Positions 61,951 through 64,000 of a DNA stretch of 64,000 nucleotides are shown here, piece by piece. The notes under the pieces are model-generated. The model saw nothing but the letters and a program-made list of their open reading frames with translations. It searched no databases and had not been told where the DNA came from. The stretch's first letter is position 1. The number at the start of each line of letters is the position of its first letter. Source of the stretch: Acanthopleura granulata. Its lineage: Eukaryota; Mollusca; Polyplacophora; Chitonida; Chitonidae. A program made the translations under genes and the position numbers. The DNA is taken from the NCBI GenBank assembly GCA_016165875.1, contig JABBOT010000002.1:20662120-20726119 (forward strand), read 5' to 3'.

Positions 61951-62194
61951 GGGTTCTAGAGACAAAGTACGCACCGACCAAGTGGTACCGTCAACTTCCT
62001 GTGTTACCGATCTACAAATTCATAGTATTAATAGTACTTCAGTAGTATTTCTTCATGCCGATAGTGCAAATAATAAAGCCAGCCTTGTGACCACCACCAC
62101 CTCACTACAAACCTACATCAGAACTCAGACTTGGTTTTAATTGCTAATCAGTTGTGTTCTCCTGCCCGGAAGTTTCTGAAATACTTTCCACGAT

Positions 62195-62375
62195 ACTGTG
62201 GTTTCTTCCTGTGTAGCTTGGCTCGAGTTTCCTTCAATGATATAAAGGACAACTTGCGGATGGTCGCGGGGTCTGCCCGGTTTCCTCTCACTATACTGCT
62301 GGCCGCCGTCGTGTAAGTGAAATATCCTTGAGTAAGGCGTAAAACAACAATCAAATAAATAATACGAAGGTAATA
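62195..62375 (+). mobile_element. SINE family A, 3' part
   Basis: GCGGATGGTCGCGGGGTCTG through CTGGCCGCCGTCGTGTAAGT and AAATATCCTTGAGTAAGGCG to a CAAATAAATAA tail; the 3' half is close to consensus. Confidence 0.7.
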
Positions 62376-62667
62376 ACCATTGTATCGAGCTCAACGTAAC
62401 TCTAACCTGAATATGATTGCAATCGCCGTAACATTTTCGAGGGAAATTAACGTTCTTTCTGATATAAAAAGAGGGCTTAATCGATTTGAAGGGCGCTAAT
62501 CTCTGCATTATGGTGGTGACGTTTCCGGCGAGAAGAAGCCAGAGAGCCCGGAACGAACCAACACTCATGACTTTTATAAATGAGTTTATCAATACATAAA
62601 TCTGTAATCTGTAACGTGTCAAACAGTAAACAGGAGGAAAATTATTATAAATTATAACTACTCTAAA

Positions 62668-62760
62668 TTATTTATTTTATTGTTAACGCCGTACTCCAGG
62701 GTGGTTCGCTTATACCACAACTTTCTGGGTAGAGGAAGCCAGTGTGTGCCCGCAAGCCAC
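62668..62760 (-). mobile_element. SINE family B fragment
   Basis: TTATTTATTTTATTGTTAAC then GCCGTACTCCAGGGTGG and CGCTTATACCACAAC. Short and diverged. Confidence 0.45.
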
Positions 62761-63300
62761 TCCTTTTTGCCGGATGTCTTGATAAACCTCCTGACTTAAG
62801 GCCGCAGTCGAGCTCGCTACATCGATATGGATTCTGTCATTCTAGCCTTCTGCCTCACTTGCACCATATTAATTCAACCGCACACATGGCTAATATAATC
62901 CTAAATGTAAACAAATGTCTGTATGTCTGGATTGTGACGTTTACAAGCCGGATGTATTACCGTTGCACTCACGCTGTGCAGATTTCTCTACAAATAGTCA
63001 CATGAGTTGAGCAATAGGCCAATTCACGTTTCCCGTTAAACCGGAACTTGGCGAACAGAGAGATTAACCCTTTCCCCACTTAAATCACTGACAAGACCTT
63101 TAGTATCCTAGTTTATATAGGCCTAAGGGGTTCCACATTGTAACTTTCTGCTGTGCAGAGGAAATGACCCGGAGACATTTGATATATGTATCTATGCGTT
63201 GACCCAAACTTCTCCACGGCGTAGTAGTGTTACAGCTGATGTAGAGTGTTTTGTGGAGTCTCAGTCAGTCACGGCGACTTCAGGAGATACATCGTTCTCT

Positions 63301-63382
63301 ATGATGGAAGTGTTAACTCTGATTTTCTGCTGGACATTGATGACCGTGGTGTGTAGTGCGCAGACGAAGCGGTCAGAACCAG
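63301..63382 (+). CDS. putative signal-peptide first exon of a secreted protein (partial)
   Basis: Two consecutive ATGs open a frame of 27 codons ending at a GTAACT donor after base 63382. The first 20 residues (MMEVLTLIFCWTLMTVVCSA) form a textbook signal peptide: short start, hydrophobic core, and small residues before an expected cleavage ahead of Gln21. Then QTKRSEP leads into the splice site in phase 1. An in-frame stop lies not far upstream, fitting a 5' leader. No later exon is visible in the last 600 bases, so the rest of the gene would be outside the window. The protein family cannot be told. Confidence 0.45.
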
Positions 63383-64000
63383 GTAACTTAACGGTGTTTC
63401 ATGGTGCGTACAGCGGTCTGTATGGTATAACACATACACACATTTGTACATTTATATCATTGTTGCCTAACTGTATATACGGGTACCCAAGAATTTTTAA
63501 CTAAAAATACGATGGCGGTCAGTTTTGACCATTACATATATTCTAATAACTGTAGGAGTACAAATGATAGACATATATATACATCACACTGTAACGAAAA
63601 ATGTACATCTTCGCATTTTTCTGAGTGATGGGTTTAAGTCCAGCAAACCGCGGGATAAGTTGAAAATAAATACGTTTATGTGAACCACACTCAGTACTGT
63701 TTATGTTGGAGCTGTGTATACATAAAGTATTATTCATGCGAAATGGCCAGGTGGGCTGATAATCCATAATGACACACGCATCTGTAGAACTCCCTGTATG
63801 ATTATGAACGTGAACATTCCGTGTAGTCACTTTGTGAAGTCCCATTTTCCTTCCACCTATATGGCGTGTAAGTCTGTAAGTAGAAAAGTTTGTCGTTAAC
63901 TTGTCAACGGTGGGTGCTTTACACCAAGCGACCCGGGTTTCCTCCACCCAGACAATACGGAATGAACAATAATAAATAAATAAATATTAGTATAAAATAA
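63383..64000. other. right edge, no further gene recognised
   Basis: AT-rich DNA after the putative donor at 63383, probably intronic if the secreted-protein exon is real. A family C SINE occupies 63835-63990. The minus-strand open frame at 63543-63947 overlaps the SINE and shows no domain. Confidence 0.4.
63835..63990 (+). mobile_element. SINE family C copy
   Basis: ATGGCGTGTAAGTCTGTAAG, then GTTTGTCGTTAACTTGTC and GGGTTTCCTCCACCCAGAC, ending in ATAATAAATAAATAAAT. It shares its order with 4285-4440. Confidence 0.6.

Larger units (their letters stand above)
60590..63300. other. intergenic region rich in SINE fragments
   Basis: No gene recognised before 63301. An 87-codon minus-strand frame at 60927-61190 has a fairly even composition but no recognisable domain; it may be a decayed element. 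Family A fragments lie at 61376-61545 and 62195-62375, family B fragments at 61848-61950 and 62668-62760. Confidence 0.5.

Overview
The window is eukaryotic nuclear DNA from an invertebrate animal. Genes are split by GT-AG introns, coding is sparse, composition is AT-leaning, and the non-coding DNA carries many copies of tRNA-derived SINEs with (AAATA)n tails. From memory, such SINEs are common in molluscs and other lophotrochozoans, so I infer a lophotrochozoan, probably a mollusc. The species cannot be fixed from the sequence alone. Family names and comparisons with vertebrate proteins are from memory; no search was run.

Five complete protein genes can be reconstructed exon by exon with consistent splice phases. 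(1) 72-7073 (+): an SLC16 monocarboxylate-transporter-family gene closest to MCT10/MCT8, 6 coding exons, 526 aa. (2) 12700-18842 (-): GTPBP1, an eEF1A-like translational GTPase, 10 coding exons, 613 aa. (3) 23832-26266 (+): a Josephin-domain deubiquitinase (JOSD1/2 type), 3 coding exons, 216-230 aa. (4) 36385-55221 (-): SNX29, a sorting nexin with RUN, coiled-coil and PX regions, 22 coding exons, 853 aa, including a first coding segment of only 7 bases. (5) 55575-60517 (+): ribosomal protein uL16/RPL10, 5 coding exons, 216 aa. At the right edge, 63301-63382 (+) looks like the signal-peptide exon of a secreted protein whose remainder lies outside the window.

Layout: MCT and GTPBP1 converge over 5.6 kb of mostly featureless DNA. 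GTPBP1 and JOSD diverge from a 4.8 kb interval. JOSD and SNX29 converge over 10 kb that holds a 1.4 kb minisatellite and a possible alternative SNX29 last exon. SNX29 and RPL10 are head to head: their start codons are 353 bases apart, so they probably share a promoter. The genes are housekeeping or trafficking functions with no sign of an operon or pathway cluster.

The unusual material is mainly in introns and intergenic DNA: a 47-bp array in a SNX29 intron in which every unit carries abutted acceptor and donor splice signals; a 40/41-bp minisatellite with higher-order A-A-G-G patterning; a relic duplicate of SNX29 exon 17; a 134-bp foldback palindrome; a TIR-like inverted repeat inside RPL10; and a tiny upstream reading frame in RPL10 that stops one base before the main start codon. 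I saw no clear tRNA, rRNA, CRISPR or virus-like gene.
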